The notes: generated by a model from the sequence alone, not told the origin. A stretch of DNA of 61,879 nt from Chitinimonas viridis (GCF_030409555.1 NZ_JAUFPU010000018.1:845191-907069), one strand, 5' to 3'. Numbered from the stretch's first letter, positions 38,102 through 47,916 are shown. Program-made: numbers and translations.

Positions 38102-39388
38102 TCACGCTGCGCCCGGTTCGGTATAGGCCAGTCGGCCACCGACCAGGGTATGGCGGACTCTACCACGCATCTCCATCCCGACAAACGGTGTGTGCTTGCC
38201 ACTGCTGAGCAGCGTTTCCGGCATGACACGCCATGTTGCATGCGGATCATACAGACACAGGTCGGCCGGAGCGCCTACGGCAATACGTCCGGCATCCAGG
38301 CCCAGCAGCTCGGCCGGGCCGCTGGTGATGCGGGCCAGCGCCTGTGCCAGGGGCACCCGCTTCTGCTCGGCCCAGGCCAGCACCAGCGGCAACAGCAGCT
38401 CCAGCCCGCTGGCACCGGGTTTGGCCTCGCCAAACGGCAGCAGCTTGTCGTCGTTGCCCACCGGGCTATGGTCAGAACAGATGGCGCTGATGGTGCCATC
38501 GAGCAGGGCATGCTGGATGGCATCGCGGTCGGTCACCCCGCGCAGGGGCGGGCTCAGGCGCATATTGCTGTCGAAGTAACCGATATCGATATCGGCCAGA
38601 TGCACATGGTTGATGCTGACATCGGCCGTCAGCTTGAGGCCGTAGTTACGGGCGGCGGCGATCATCTCCAGGCCTTCGCGGGTGGATACACGCTCCAGGT
38701 GCACGCTGGCGCCGCTGTCCTTCATCAGGATCACGATGGTGGAAATGGCGACCGTCTCGGCCACCGAGGGAATGGCCGGCAGGCCCAACCGGGTGGCGAC
38801 CTGGCCATCATGGGCCACGCCGCCGGAGGCCAGCCGCACATCTTGCGGCCGCAGGCGCAGGGTGATGCCATAGGTGGCGGCATACTGCATGGCGCGGTAG
38901 AGCACGCGGGTATCGGCCAACGGCGCATCGGCCTGGCTAAACGAGACGCAGCCGGCATCGCGCAGCTTGGCAAATTCAGTCAGCTCCGAGCCCGCCAGTC
39001 CTCGGGTCAGCGCGCCCAGCGGCAGCACCTTGGCCAGGCCCAGGCCATCGGCCCGCTGGCGCAGCATCTGCACCAGGCCGGGCTCATCCAGCGCCGGATG
39101 GGTGTCGGGCATGGCGCACAGCGTGGTCACCCCACCGGCCACCGCGGCACGCAACTCGCTCTGCAGCTTGTTCTTGTGCTCGCCTCCCGGCTCGCCCAGG
39201 CGGGCAGCCAGGTCGATCAGGCCCGGTATCACGGTCAGGCCTGCCGCATCCAGGGTCTGGTCGGCCACATGGCCGGCCGGGGCCTCGCCGATGCCTGCGA
39301 TGCGGCCATCGGCCAGGTAGAGGTCGGCGACCGTCTCATGGCCGCTGGCCGGGTCCAACAGGCGGCCGTTCTGTATCAGGGTAATCAT
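38102..39388 (-). CDS. pyrX: Dihydroorotase-like protein lacking metal ligands (PyrC'/PyrX type)
   Basis: 428-aa member of the dihydroorotase superfamily, next to pyrB with a 4-bp ATGA overlap. In active enzymes the start of the barrel reads DLHVHLREPG; here it is [10 protein letters not shown], so both histidines of the H-x-H metal site are gone. The later H-x-x-H region reads VHLERVST, with only one His. The barrel and the late DHSP motif remain. This matches the inactive pyrC' of Pseudomonas, which is needed to assemble aspartate carbamoyltransferase. A catalytic dihydroorotase must be encoded elsewhere. Confidence 0.9.
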   Translation of the reverse strand: MITLIQNGRLLDPASGHETVADLYLADGRIAGIGEAPAGHVADQTLDAAGLTVIPGLIDLAARLGEPGGEHKNKLQSELRAAVAGGVTTLCAMPDTHPALDEPGLVQMLRQRADGLGLAKVLPLGALTRGLAGSELTEFAKLRDAGCVSFSQADAPLADTRVLYRAMQYAATYGITLRLRPQDVRLASGGVAHDGQVATRLGLPAIPSVAETVAISTIVILMKDSGASVHLERVSTREGLEMIAAARNYGLKLTADVSINHVHLADIDIGYFDSNMRLSPPLRGVTDRDAIQHALLDGTISAICSDHSPVGNDDKLLPFGEAKPGASGLELLLPLVLAWAEQKRVPLAQALARITSGPAELLGLDAGRIAVGAPADLCLYDPHATWRVMPETLLSSGKHTPFVGMEMRGRVRHTLVGGRLAYTEPGAA

Positions 39389-40338
39389 GCGCGGGCCTCC
39401 GACAAGATGCTCATCACGGCCATGCGTACCGCGATACCGAAAGTGACTTGATCCAGGATGACGCTCTGCTTGCCATCCGCCACGGCGGAATCAATCTCCA
39501 CGCCACGGTTCATGGGGCCAGGATGCATCACGATGGCATCGGGCTGGGCCAGCGCCAGCTTCTCGCGGCTGAGGCCGTAGAACTGGTTGAACTCGTTGGC
39601 CGAGGGCAGCAGGGCGCCGTTCATGCGCTCGTTCTGCAAACGCAGGGCGATCACCACGTCCACGCCCTTGAGGCCTTCCTTCAGGTCGTGGAACACCCGC
39701 ACGCCCAGCTGCTCCACATCTCGCGGCAGCAGGGTCTTGGGGCCGATCACCCTGACCTCGGGGCAGCCCAGGGTGGTCAGCGCATGGATCTGCGAGCGGG
39801 CTACCCGTGAATGCAGGATATCGCCGACGATGGCCACGGTGAGGTTGCGGAAGTCGCCCTTGAAATGGCGGATGGTGTACATGTCCAGCAGGGCCTGGGT
39901 GGGGTGGGCATGGCGGCCGTCACCGGCGTTCACCACGGCCACGCCCGGCCGCACATGCTTGGCGATCAGGAAGGGCGCACCCGATTCGGCGTGCCGCACC
40001 ACAAACATGTCGGCGCCCATGGCCTCAAGATTGTGGATGGTATCGAGCAGGGTCTCGCCCTTGGCCGTGGAGCTGGCCTGGATATTGAGGCTGTGTACAT
40101 CGGCGCTGAGGCGCTTCTGGGCGATCTCGAAGGTGGTACGGGTGCGCGTGGAGTTCTCGAAGAACAGGTTGAACACGCTCTTGCCGGCCAGGTCGCTGTG
40201 CTTCTTCTCGCCGGCATCGCCCGCTGCCACATAGCCGGCGGCACGGTCCAGTATCTGGTGCAGGATGCGCGCCGGCAGCGATTCGGTGCTGAGCAGGTGT
40301 ATCAGCTCGCCGTGGCTGTTCAGTTGGGGGTTATACAT
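39385..40338 (-). CDS. pyrB: Aspartate carbamoyltransferase catalytic subunit
   Basis: Condenses carbamoyl phosphate with aspartate, the first committed step of pyrimidine synthesis. 317 aa from ATG 40338 ([16 protein letters not shown]); the frame continues upstream without homology. Carbamoyl-phosphate loop [20 protein letters not shown] and the late [12 protein letters not shown] are all present. Its stop overlaps the pyrC' start. pyrI is missing, as in bacteria where PyrB pairs with PyrC'. Confidence 0.96.
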   Translation of the reverse strand: MYNPQLNSHGELIHLLSTESLPARILHQILDRAAGYVAAGDAGEKKHSDLAGKSVFNLFFENSTRTRTTFEIAQKRLSADVHSLNIQASSTAKGETLLDTIHNLEAMGADMFVVRHAESGAPFLIAKHVRPGVAVVNAGDGRHAHPTQALLDMYTIRHFKGDFRNLTVAIVGDILHSRVARSQIHALTTLGCPEVRVIGPKTLLPRDVEQLGVRVFHDLKEGLKGVDVVIALRLQNERMNGALLPSANEFNQFYGLSREKLALAQPDAIVMHPGPMNRGVEIDSAVADGKQSVILDQVTFGIAVRMAVMSILSEARA

Positions 40339-40351
40339 CGGTCGATGCCTT

Positions 40352-40801
40352 TCAGATGACGGTCGCTGCACTGTGTTTCTCGAATACGAAACTGGGCCGC
40401 TTGGAATAGTCGAGATGCTCGTAGAACTTGTGGGCCTCGGTACGGTGGACGCCGGAACCCAGCCTGATGCGGCCGCCGCCCAGCTGCGCCACTACCCAGT
40501 GTTCGACCTGCGCCAGCAGCTTTCGTCCCACGCCCTGGCCCTGGCACGCCGGATCTACCGTCAACACATAGACCTCGGCATAGCCATCGCTGGCGGTCTG
40601 GCACACCTGGGCCACATGCACCCACCCCACCACCCGGCCTTGCCAGTCCGCCACGAACACCGCATGCGGCAATCCTTGCGCCAGGCGTGCCAGCCGGCGC
40701 TGCATGGTGGCGGCATCAGCGGGGGCGTAGTCCAGGGCCGTCAGCAACTGGCCCATGGCAGCCGCGTCATCCATCATATAGGGGCGTATCAGCACGTCCA
40801 T
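40352..40801 (-). CDS. GNAT family N-acetyltransferase
   Basis: 149 aa. Starts [17 protein letters not shown]; acetyl-CoA motif [20 protein letters not shown] with Q-x-Q-G-V-G; closing [19 protein letters not shown]. The EHLDYSKR ending is typical of small GNATs acting on amino-acid-like or aminoglycoside-like substrates, but the substrate is unknown. Its ATG follows the ruvX stop directly (TGA-ATG), and it is 14 bp ahead of pyrB, in the slot where related operons carry pyrR. Confidence 0.88.
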   Translation of the reverse strand: MDVLIRPYMMDDAAAMGQLLTALDYAPADAATMQRRLARLAQGLPHAVFVADWQGRVVGWVHVAQVCQTASDGYAEVYVLTVDPACQGQGVGRKLLAQVEHWVVAQLGGGRIRLGSGVHRTEAHKFYEHLDYSKRPSFVFEKHSAATVI

Positions 40802-41221
40802 TCAGGCCCCCTGCTGATCAAACCATACCTGCAGGATGCGCATGGCTGCCACCTGGTCCAGCGCGGCCTTGCGCTTCTTGCCAAAGGTCTGGGCCTCGCT
40901 CAGCAGCTCCTCGGCCTCGACCGAGGTCAGGCGCTCGTCCACCAGTGCCACCGGCAGGTTGAAGCGGCCATTCAGGCGGTTGGCGAAAGTGCGTGCCAGC
41001 CGGCTCATGTCGTGTTCGGTGCCATCCAGATGGCTGGGCAGGCCCACCACCAGCTGGCTGGGCTGCCATTCGGCGATCAGCTTGGCGATGGCGGCAAACT
41101 TGTCGTCGTTGCTGGCACCGGTGATGGTGGTCAGCGGCGATGCCAGGCACAGCTCGGTACTGCCGCCGGCGACACCGATGCGGACTTCGCCAAAATCGAA
41201 AGCGAGTACGTAGCCGGCCAT
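40802..41221 (-). CDS. ruvX: Holliday-junction resolvase-like protein / pre-16S rRNA nuclease
   Basis: RuvX (YqgF), RNase H-fold nuclease that trims the 5' end of pre-16S rRNA in E. coli. 139 aa; [11 protein letters not shown] holds the first catalytic Asp, [10 protein letters not shown] the second motif, and [11 protein letters not shown] the third. The motif normally reads FDFGxKRIG; here Lys is Val. Four bases follow the yqgE stop; part of the yqgE-ruvX-GNAT-pyrB-pyrC' series. Confidence 0.93.
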   Translation of the reverse strand: MAGYVLAFDFGEVRIGVAGGSTELCLASPLTTITGASNDDKFAAIAKLIAEWQPSQLVVGLPSHLDGTEHDMSRLARTFANRLNGRFNLPVALVDERLTSVEAEELLSEAQTFGKKRKAALDQVAAMRILQVWFDQQGA

Positions 41222-41225
41222 GGGC

Positions 41226-41777
41226 TCAGGCGTGGCCGGCCGTGTCGGACAGCATGGCCATGTCTATGCCCAGCAGGCCCAGGGCCGCTTCATAGCGTTG
41301 CTCCGACGGCAGACTGAAGATCACCTCGATATCGGCATCGACCGTCAGCCAGGCATTCTGGCCCAGCTCGCTCTCCAATTGGCCGGCTTCCCAGCCGGCG
41401 TAGCCCAGCGAGATGAACATGCGATCCGGCCCACCCCCCTCGCCCATGGCCAACAGCACGTCCTTGGAGGTGGTCAGGCCCAGCTCATCCTCCACCGCCA
41501 GGGTGGATTGCCAGTTGCCCAGCGGCTGGTGCAGCACAAAGCCCCGGTCGGTCTGGACCGGCCCGCCGAAATAGACTTCCTGCTCGGCCACGTCCTCGCG
41601 GCGGAGCTCGATGTCTACCTGCTGGAACAGGGTGCGCATATTCATGCCCAGGGGGCGATTGACGATGACACCCATGGCGCCCTGGTCGTTATGGTCGCAG
41701 ACGAACACCAACGACTTGGCGAAGATGGGGTCGGCCATGGCGGGCATGGCGATAAGAAATTGGCGGCTCAGATTCAT
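41226..41777 (-). CDS. yqgE: UPF0301 protein YqgE/AlgH
   Basis: 183 aa. [36 protein letters not shown] is the family's N-terminal signature and decides the start at 41777; ATG 41786 (MEAMNLS) is an equal alternative. AlgH/YqgE proteins are small cytoplasmic proteins of uncertain biochemical role, long tied to alginate control in Pseudomonas. First gene of the pyrimidine operon. Confidence 0.92.
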   Translation of the reverse strand: MNLSRQFLIAMPAMADPIFAKSLVFVCDHNDQGAMGVIVNRPLGMNMRTLFQQVDIELRREDVAEQEVYFGGPVQTDRGFVLHQPLGNWQSTLAVEDELGLTTSKDVLLAMGEGGGPDRMFISLGYAGWEAGQLESELGQNAWLTVDADIEVIFSLPSEQRYEAALGLLGIDMAMLSDTAGHA

Positions 41778-41909
41778 GGCTTCCATGCGGCGAATTATCG
41801 CATACCCGCACCACACTTGCCCGTGCGGCAAACAGCCCGTTCTTGAAATCCCGCCCCTGCGCATTGGGCACCCTGACCGCTGCGCGCCCCGTCCGCCCGC
41901 TGCGGGCCA

Positions 41910-41925
41910 TGTTTCACGTGAAATA
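41910..41925. promoter_or_regulatory. parS-like ParB binding site
   Basis: TGTTTCACGTGAAATA matches the chromosomal parS consensus TGTTTCACGTGAAACA at 15 of 16 positions. It lies in the 219-bp gap between yqgE and the photolyase gene. Confidence 0.7.
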
Positions 41926-41996
41926 ACGGCAGGACACAGCTGCAAGCAAGCTGCATTATCCCTACAATTGCATTAGACATAATATTGACAAAACAC

Positions 41997-43415
41997 ATGA
42001 AACCCTACACTACCGCCCTGCTCTGGCTGCGCCGCGATCTGCGGCTGGATGACCAGGCCGCGCTATACCACGCACTGAAGGCCGCCGAGCAAGTGCAGCC
42101 GGTATTCGTGTTCGACCGCGCCATCCTGGACGCCTTGCCCAGGCAGGATCGCCGGGTGGAATTCATCTGGGAAACCCTGGCCGCGCTCAAGGCCGAGCTG
42201 CAGGCGCTGGGCAGCGATGTGCTGGTACGCCATGCCGTGGCCGCGGAGGAAATCCCCCGCCTGGCACAGGAGCTTGGGGCCCAGGCCGTCTACACCAATG
42301 CCGATTACGAACCCGCCGCCCTGGCGCGCGATGCCCAGGTCGCCGCCGCCCTGGCGGCGGACGGCATAGATTTCCATAGCAGCAAGGATCAGGTGATCTT
42401 CGAGCGTGACGAGGTGCTGACCCAGGCGGGTCGGTTCTTCACCGTATTTACCCCCTACAAGAACGCCTGGCTGAAAAAGCTGGACCCGTTCTACCTGCAG
42501 TCCTACCCGGTCGCCCGCTACCTGCCGGCGCTGCGCCGCTGCCCTGCCGAGCCGCTGCCGGCCTTGTCGCAACTGGGATTCGAGCGCAGCAATCTGCAGC
42601 AGATAGGCATCAAGACCGGCGCAGCGGGCGCCTCGCAGTTGTTCGAGGATTTCCACGACCGCATCGACAACTACAAGGTTGCGCGCGACTACCCCGGCAT
42701 CAAGGGGGTGTCCTATCTGTCGGTACACCTGCGATTTGGCACGGTATCGGTACGGCGGCTGGCCAGCCATGCCTGGCAGCGCGGCACCGCCGGCAGCCTG
42801 TGCTGGCTGAACGAACTGATCTGGCGCGATTTCTACCAGCAGATACTGTGGCACCGCCCCGATGTGGTGAGCCACGCCTTCAAGCCCGAATACGCGCAAC
42901 TGACCTTTCCCAACGACCCCGCGCTATACGCCGCCTGGTGCGAGGGCCGTACCGGCTACCCCATCGTCGATGCCGCCATGCGCCAGCTCAACCAGACCGG
43001 CTTCATGCACAACCGCCTGCGCATGGTGGCCGCCAGTTTTCTGGTCAAGGATCTGCTGATCGACTGGCGCTGGGGCGAGCGCTACTTTGCCGAAAAATTG
43101 ATCGATTTCGACCTGGCCGCCAACAACGGCGGCTGGCAATGGGCCGCCAGCACCGGCTGTGATGCCCAGCCCTATTTCCGCATCTTCAACCCCGTCAGCC
43201 AGTCAGAGCGCTTCGACCCGGAAGGCCGGTTCATCCGTCGCTATGTGCCTGAGCTGGCCCGGTTGCCGACCGATGCCCTGCACGCCCCCTGGCAGGCCAA
43301 ACCCTTGGTGTTGGCAGGGGCGGGCATACGGCTGGGGCAGGACTACCCGGAACCGGTAGTCGATCACGCCACCCAGCGCGCCCTGGCGCTGGCGCTGTTC
43401 AAGCGGACTGGCTAG
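41997..43415 (+). CDS. phrB: Deoxyribodipyrimidine photolyase
   Basis: Light-driven repair of cyclobutane pyrimidine dimers using FAD and an antenna cofactor. 472 aa from ATG 41997 (MKPYTTALLWLRRDLRLDDQ); a TTG 12 bases upstream is an alternative. An N-terminal antenna domain (1-130) is followed by the FAD-binding helical domain with RFGTVSVR, WLNELIWRDFYQQIL, GRTGYPIVDAAMRQL and the HNRLRMVAASFLVKDLL / DFDLAANNGGWQW motifs of class I CPD photolyases. No ribosome site is evident. Confidence 0.95.
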   Translation: MKPYTTALLWLRRDLRLDDQAALYHALKAAEQVQPVFVFDRAILDALPRQDRRVEFIWETLAALKAELQALGSDVLVRHAVAAEEIPRLAQELGAQAVYTNADYEPAALARDAQVAAALAADGIDFHSSKDQVIFERDEVLTQAGRFFTVFTPYKNAWLKKLDPFYLQSYPVARYLPALRRCPAEPLPALSQLGFERSNLQQIGIKTGAAGASQLFEDFHDRIDNYKVARDYPGIKGVSYLSVHLRFGTVSVRRLASHAWQRGTAGSLCWLNELIWRDFYQQILWHRPDVVSHAFKPEYAQLTFPNDPALYAAWCEGRTGYPIVDAAMRQLNQTGFMHNRLRMVAASFLVKDLLIDWRWGERYFAEKLIDFDLAANNGGWQWAASTGCDAQPYFRIFNPVSQSERFDPEGRFIRRYVPELARLPTDALHAPWQAKPLVLAGAGIRLGQDYPEPVVDHATQRALALALFKRTG

Positions 43416-44266
43416 GCAATATCCCAGCGCATCTCATGCTGCAGGGCGACCGAGGTGGCGCCCAGCTTAAGCAGCAACTGCACCGACGGGCTATCGGCAT
43501 CGAGATTGTTGAAATACAGCGGTTTATCGCTACGGGCTGCCGCGCTGGCGATCAGTGCTTGTCCCAGGCCCTGCCGGCGGTAGCCGGGGTGGACGGCGAA
43601 CAGCGGCAGCTCGCCGCTGATGGGATTGAGCAGCGCCAGCGCTTGCAGCTGGCCCTGGCCATACAGGCCCACCCGCTCGAACCGCTGCGGGCTGGCGGCC
43701 AGCGCCCGCACGCTGTTTTGCCAGGCGGGCTCAGCAGCTAACCAGCCCAGGCAGCCTACCGGCCAGTCATTACTGGCTTCCACCACCAAGGTCATGGCCT
43801 CGGGCAGGGCCAGCGGGGGCCGGGCCTGCAGTTGCAGGCAGTCAAACTGCCGGCTCAGGGCAAAGCCCGTGGCTGTGTAGCTGCGCCGGGCGGCCGTGTT
43901 CTCTGCCAGCACTTCCAGCAGGGCTTGCTGCACCCCCTGTTCACGCCAACGTGGTGCCAGCCAGGCAAACAGCCGCTGACTCAACCTTTGGCCACGCGCC
44001 TCGGGCAGCACACCGCTGGCGGTATCGTAAGCCGTACGGCGGCCTTGCCAGTCGCCCTGGCAGATAAAGTGAAAACCGATCAAGCGCCCACCGGCAAACA
44101 CCCCACCCGACAAGCCGGGCACATAGCCGCGCCGTTGCAGCATGGTGTGCAGGCCGGCTTCGTCCAGCTGCATGGGCAGCAGGTAATCGGCAAAAGCCGC
44201 AGCAAAAGCCTGGTAGAGCTGCGCCAGCGGCACCCCTTCCAGGCTGGCAAAGTGCCAGTCCTTCAT
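43412..44266 (-). CDS. Tandem-GNAT N-acetyltransferase
   Basis: 284 aa from ATG 44266, which overlaps the upstream hydrolase stop (ATGA). Two GNAT-like halves: residues about 1-150 (SGVLPEARGQRLSQRLF with an acetyl-CoA-like loop; NTAARRSYTATGF) and about 155-284 (FAVHPGYRRQGLGQALI with a full R-x-x-G-x-G; SVQLLLKLGATSVALQHEM). The second half has the better cofactor motif. Substrate unknown. Confidence 0.85.
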   Translation of the reverse strand: MKDWHFASLEGVPLAQLYQAFAAAFADYLLPMQLDEAGLHTMLQRRGYVPGLSGGVFAGGRLIGFHFICQGDWQGRRTAYDTASGVLPEARGQRLSQRLFAWLAPRWREQGVQQALLEVLAENTAARRSYTATGFALSRQFDCLQLQARPPLALPEAMTLVVEASNDWPVGCLGWLAAEPAWQNSVRALAASPQRFERVGLYGQGQLQALALLNPISGELPLFAVHPGYRRQGLGQALIASAAARSDKPLYFNNLDADSPSVQLLLKLGATSVALQHEMRWDIA

Positions 44267-45204
44267 TCCTGCCCCGCCGGAGGAAAGCGTCGGTTCAGCC
44301 ATACCCGTATGCCATGCCAGACCGCTTCCTTGTTGGTCTCGTTCAGCAGTTCATGGCGGCCCTTGTCGAACAGGGTCACCACCACATCGCGCAGGCCGAT
44401 GCGCAGGTAGCGCTCAGACAGCTGGCGGCAGCCGCGCCCGCCCATGCTGACCGGATCATGGGTGCCGGCCAGCAGCATCACCGACATCTTGGCTGGCAGG
44501 GTGGAGCCACCGGCTTCCCGGTTCTCCATATCGACTATGGCCGCGAACAGGTCAGACCACAGCCTGGGGCTGCAATCAAAACCACACATCGGGTCGGCAA
44601 TATAGGCATCCACCACGGCCGGGTCGCGGCTCAGCCAGTCGAACGGCGTGCGCGCCGGCCGAAAGCGCAGGTTGAACGTGCCAAACACCAGCTTGCCCAT
44701 GAAGGCCGAGGGCTGATCCATGCCCTTGCGGCCTTTCCAGCGGGCGATCCGGCCCATCCAGCGCGCCAGCGGCGCCTGCCTGAAACCGGTGGCCGAGAGT
44801 ATCAGGCCATCGATCAGGCCCGGTCGGGTCAACAGCAGGGAACGGGCGATAAAGGAGCCCATGCTGTGGCCCAGCAGCACCACCGGCAGACCGGGATGCT
44901 GCTGGCGGGCATAGGCGATCAGCTCCATCAGATCGGCCACCACCCGACGAAACCCGTCGTGATCGGCAAAATGCCCAAGCTTGCCGTTTTGTACGCTGCC
45001 GCCGTGGCCACGATGGTCCAGCGCCCACACATCGCAATCGTGCTCGTTCAGGAACTCGGCAAAGGCATCGTAGCGCGCAGCATGCTCGGCCATGCCATGG
45101 GAGATCACCACGATGATGCGAGGCTCACGCCCGGCCCAGTGGTAGCGCGCCAAGGTAGCGCCATCGCTGGCGGTAAAGGTGTCTCTTGTCATATTGATGG
45201 TCAT
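44263..45204 (-). CDS. Alpha/beta hydrolase, monoacylglycerol-lipase-like (Hydrolase_4)
   Basis: 313 aa, cytoplasmic. HGMAEHAARYDAFAEFLNEH oxyanion region, DHRGHG, the nucleophile Ser in GHSMGS (about 114), an Asp in GTHDPVS and a His in GRHELLNE complete the triad. This set is typical of lysophospholipase/monoacylglycerol lipases. ATG 45192 is a second possible start. Co-translated with the tandem GNAT gene. Confidence 0.88.
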   Translation of the reverse strand: MTINMTRDTFTASDGATLARYHWAGREPRIIVVISHGMAEHAARYDAFAEFLNEHDCDVWALDHRGHGGSVQNGKLGHFADHDGFRRVVADLMELIAYARQQHPGLPVVLLGHSMGSFIARSLLLTRPGLIDGLILSATGFRQAPLARWMGRIARWKGRKGMDQPSAFMGKLVFGTFNLRFRPARTPFDWLSRDPAVVDAYIADPMCGFDCSPRLWSDLFAAIVDMENREAGGSTLPAKMSVMLLAGTHDPVSMGGRGCRQLSERYLRIGLRDVVVTLFDKGRHELLNETNKEAVWHGIRVWLNRRFPPAGQE

Positions 45205-45412
45205 GGCGAACAGGCTGCAGGCAGGATGGCAAAACGCGCAGCATAAACCATGTCATGGGGGCAGGTGGCGAGCGTCAGCATTTACGCCGTAGTGCTGCCG
45301 TGGTTTTTGGTAAGCTCTCGGCTGGCCACCAGGGGGCCAATAAGATTCTTATAAATCAGAGGCTTGGATTGATAGACTATCTCTATACCCCGATCAACCC
45401 GGGGGAGCTGCC

Positions 45413-46384
45413 ATGAGCTGGTGGCAGGTTGTAGGCGTTGCAGGCTTGGTACTGGTGGGCATAGGCCTGACCTGGACCCGTTGGGCTACCGCCACCCTGG
45501 CGTTGATGCGCCGCCGTGCTGGCTATGTCCGGCACAGCATAGGGGTCGATGGCTTCGAGCTGGTCTACCACGAATCCGGCCGGCGCGACGCGCCGCCCAT
45601 GCTGCTCTTGCATGGCTTTGGTGGCGATGGCGACAACTGGGTGCGCTTCACCCCGCATATGCGCGGCGACTACCGCGTGCTGGTGCCCGATCTGCCTGGC
45701 TTTGGCCAGACCGGCTATTTGCCGGGCCAATCCTATTCGCTGGAACGCCAGATCGCCCGTCTCAAGGATTTTGTCGACATGCTGCACCTGGAGCAGGTGC
45801 ATCTGGTCGGCAACTCCATGGGGGGCTATATCGCTGCCGGTTTCGCTGCCGCTTACCCTGAACGCGTGGCCAGCCTGGGGCTGTTCAATGCCGCGGGGGT
45901 GGATATGCCCAAGCGCAGTCCCTTCTACGACGCCGCGCTGGCGGGCGAGAACTGGCTGCTGGTGCGTGAACCCAGCGATTTCGACCGCATCATCAAGCTG
46001 GTCTACCACAAACAACCCTGGATACCGGGCTTTCTGCGCGACTATCTGGTGGCCCAGCGCATGACGGTAGCGGACGACCAGGATCTGGTCTTCCACGAAA
46101 TCTTTACCGAACGCGTTTGGCTCGATGACCGCCTGCCCGCCATCAAGGCCCCCACCCTGATACTGTGGGGTGACGACGACAGGGTGCTGGACATCTCATC
46201 CATCAAGCTGTTCCAGGCGGGCATACGCCACGCCCAGGTGGCAATCATCCCGGCCTGCGGCCATGTTCCCATGCTAGAGAAACCGGCCGCTACCGCCAGG
46301 GTGTATCGCGGTTTCCTGGCCAACCAGGGCGACAAGGTCAGCCCTGCCATGCATATCGGTGCTCCCGGCACCAGCACGGCCTGA
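45413..46384 (+). CDS. Membrane-anchored alpha/beta hydrolase (lipase-like)
   Basis: 323 aa with an N-terminal signal anchor (about 5-31), then an alpha/beta hydrolase fold: HGFGGDGDNW, PDLPGFGQT, nucleophile Ser in GNSMGG, Asp in WGDDDRVL, His in CGHVPMLEKP. Resembles the LipH/2-hydroxymuconic hydrolase-type anchored lipases. GGGGGAG precedes the ATG. Substrate not deducible. Confidence 0.87.
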   Translation: MSWWQVVGVAGLVLVGIGLTWTRWATATLALMRRRAGYVRHSIGVDGFELVYHESGRRDAPPMLLLHGFGGDGDNWVRFTPHMRGDYRVLVPDLPGFGQTGYLPGQSYSLERQIARLKDFVDMLHLEQVHLVGNSMGGYIAAGFAAAYPERVASLGLFNAAGVDMPKRSPFYDAALAGENWLLVREPSDFDRIIKLVYHKQPWIPGFLRDYLVAQRMTVADDQDLVFHEIFTERVWLDDRLPAIKAPTLILWGDDDRVLDISSIKLFQAGIRHAQVAIIPACGHVPMLEKPAATARVYRGFLANQGDKVSPAMHIGAPGTSTA

Positions 46385-46410
46385 GGCTATCAAACCAGGG
46401 CGGGTGGTGT

Positions 46411-46785
46411 TCAGCGCCACTCGCCCTTCAGCATCACCGCCGCCAGCAATCCACTGGTGCCCACCAGCACCAGCACCGTCATACCCCAGCCCTGCCAGCT
46501 ACCCAGGCTCTCGCCACCAGACAGCTGCATCAGGCCCAGGGCTATCAAGGTCCCCACCACTGCCCCACCTAGCGTCCAGCGCGATTGACGCCGCTGCCTG
46601 GCCAACCGCTGCCGGGCTACAGCCAATGCCTGCGCGGCAGGCAGGGATGGCAGCGGCGAGTTATACACCTGCGCCATCACAATCTGGCTGAAGCCATCGT
46701 CCGCCAGATCAAACGGCCCTGCGGTGGCGTACAACATGGCATCCAGCGCCTCGTCCGTTGCCATCTCCGGTTTGATCGGTGTCAT
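46411..46785 (-). CDS. Probable anti-sigma factor-like membrane protein
   Basis: 124 aa. A cytoplasmic N-terminal part of about 70 residues with a helix rich in Arg/Gln (AQALAVARQRLARQRRQSR) is followed by two transmembrane helices (about 73-90 and 98-118). No ZAS zinc motif is seen, so the call rests on position: its ATG overlaps the sigma-factor stop (ATGA), the usual place for an anti-sigma factor. Confidence 0.55.
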   Translation of the reverse strand: MTPIKPEMATDEALDAMLYATAGPFDLADDGFSQIVMAQVYNSPLPSLPAAQALAVARQRLARQRRQSRWTLGGAVVGTLIALGLMQLSGGESLGSWQGWGMTVLVLVGTSGLLAAVMLKGEWR

Positions 46786-47336
46786 TTCTGCTCTCCTGCC
46801 TGCCAGGCCGCCAGCCACGTGCGCAACCTGGCTTTGCCACGCGTCACATGCGATTTCAGGGTGCCCAAGGGCAAACCCAGTACTGCAGCGGCTTCTTCAT
46901 GGCTTAAATCCATTTGAAAACAATGGACTATCGCTATCCGTTCCATCTCCGGCAGCCGTTTGACGGCCTCTTCGATGTCCAGCCGCAAGACATTATCCAC
47001 CTCGCTGGCGGCGATGTCCCAGCTATCGGGCAAGGTCTGCTGCACCGGGTGGCTACGCTGATGCATCAGGAACTGGTGGTAGGCAATCCGGTATAGCCAG
47101 GTGCTGAACCGGGCTGTTCCCCGAAAACCTGCAATATGCCGCCAGGCCTGCACAAAGGCCTCCTGTGCCAGATCATCGGCCAAGGCGATATCGCCCTTGG
47201 TCAATCGGCGCAGCTGCATCCGCACCCGTGCCTGATGCAGCCTTACCAGTTCGCCAAAAGCAGCCCTGTCGCCCGCGCTTGCCCGGCCCAGCAGGGCAGA
47301 TTCCGCCTCCGTCTGGGTAATGGTGGCGCCGTCCAC
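46782..47336 (-). CDS. ECF-type RNA polymerase sigma factor
   Basis: 184 aa starting at GTG 47336, five bases before the end of the upstream DUF6249 gene's spacing. Sigma region 2 (DLAQEAFVQAWRHIAGFRGTARFSTWLYRIAYHQFLMHQR) and region 4 (VKRLPEMERIAIVHCFQMDLSHEEAAAVLGLPLGTLKSHVTRGKARLR) are both complete, separated by a short linker. Part of the DUF6249-sigma-anti-sigma-like operon; its stop overlaps the next start. Confidence 0.92.
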   Translation of the reverse strand: MDGATITQTEAESALLGRASAGDRAAFGELVRLHQARVRMQLRRLTKGDIALADDLAQEAFVQAWRHIAGFRGTARFSTWLYRIAYHQFLMHQRSHPVQQTLPDSWDIAASEVDNVLRLDIEEAVKRLPEMERIAIVHCFQMDLSHEEAAAVLGLPLGTLKSHVTRGKARLRTWLAAWQAGEQK

Positions 47337-47338
47337 CG

Positions 47339-47737
47339 TCAGTCAGCCGCGTTGTCCGACTTGTTACCCTGGCGGCCTTCTATCCACAGCGCCAGCAACT
47401 GTGCCGCACCGATGCAGAACACCAAGGCGCCGATGCCGCTCAAAAAGCGCAGACCCAACATGTAGAACATGATCGCCAAGCCCACACCGACACCCAACAG
47501 GGTAATGGCCTGAAACAGCGGGGAGCCTTCCTTCTCATCTTGCCGGGGCGGATCAAGCAACTCAGGCGGTATGGGCTGGCCTCTATCGCTCAGATACTTG
47601 ATGGCCTCAACCATTTGCACAGTGCGCTGCTGCCGAAAATACAGCACCACAAACACAATGACGGCCGGCAAGGCAATGGCAGCCAAGGGAATCATGGCAA
47701 GCAGCCAGAGATGTTCGTTGAAGAGTTGTGCATCCAT
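47339..47737 (-). CDS. DUF6249-like membrane protein
   Basis: 132 aa from ATG 47737, preceded by GAGGACACG. Three predicted helices (about 12-35, 75-95 and 98-118); a cytoplasmic loop with YLSDRGQPIPPELLDPP between the first two, a motif common in DUF6249 proteins that travel with ECF sigma factors. Its function is not known. First gene of the sigma operon. Confidence 0.75.
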   Translation of the reverse strand: MDAQLFNEHLWLLAMIPLAAIALPAVIVFVVLYFRQQRTVQMVEAIKYLSDRGQPIPPELLDPPRQDEKEGSPLFQAITLLGVGVGLAIMFYMLGLRFLSGIGALVFCIGAAQLLALWIEGRQGNKSDNAAD

Positions 47738-47916
47738 GTAACGTGTCCTCGGTGTGTGGGCAAATTTACGAGCCGGCGTTGCAGCGGCTGGTGGCATCTG
47801 CCGAAAAGGCGGTAAAGACCCGCCACATTGTTTACACCGACTTGGATGCAGGCATTCAGCCTGCTGGATGCAGAGAGCAGAAAAATATTTTGACCAGGGC
47901 GATCAGGGTGCTTGCT

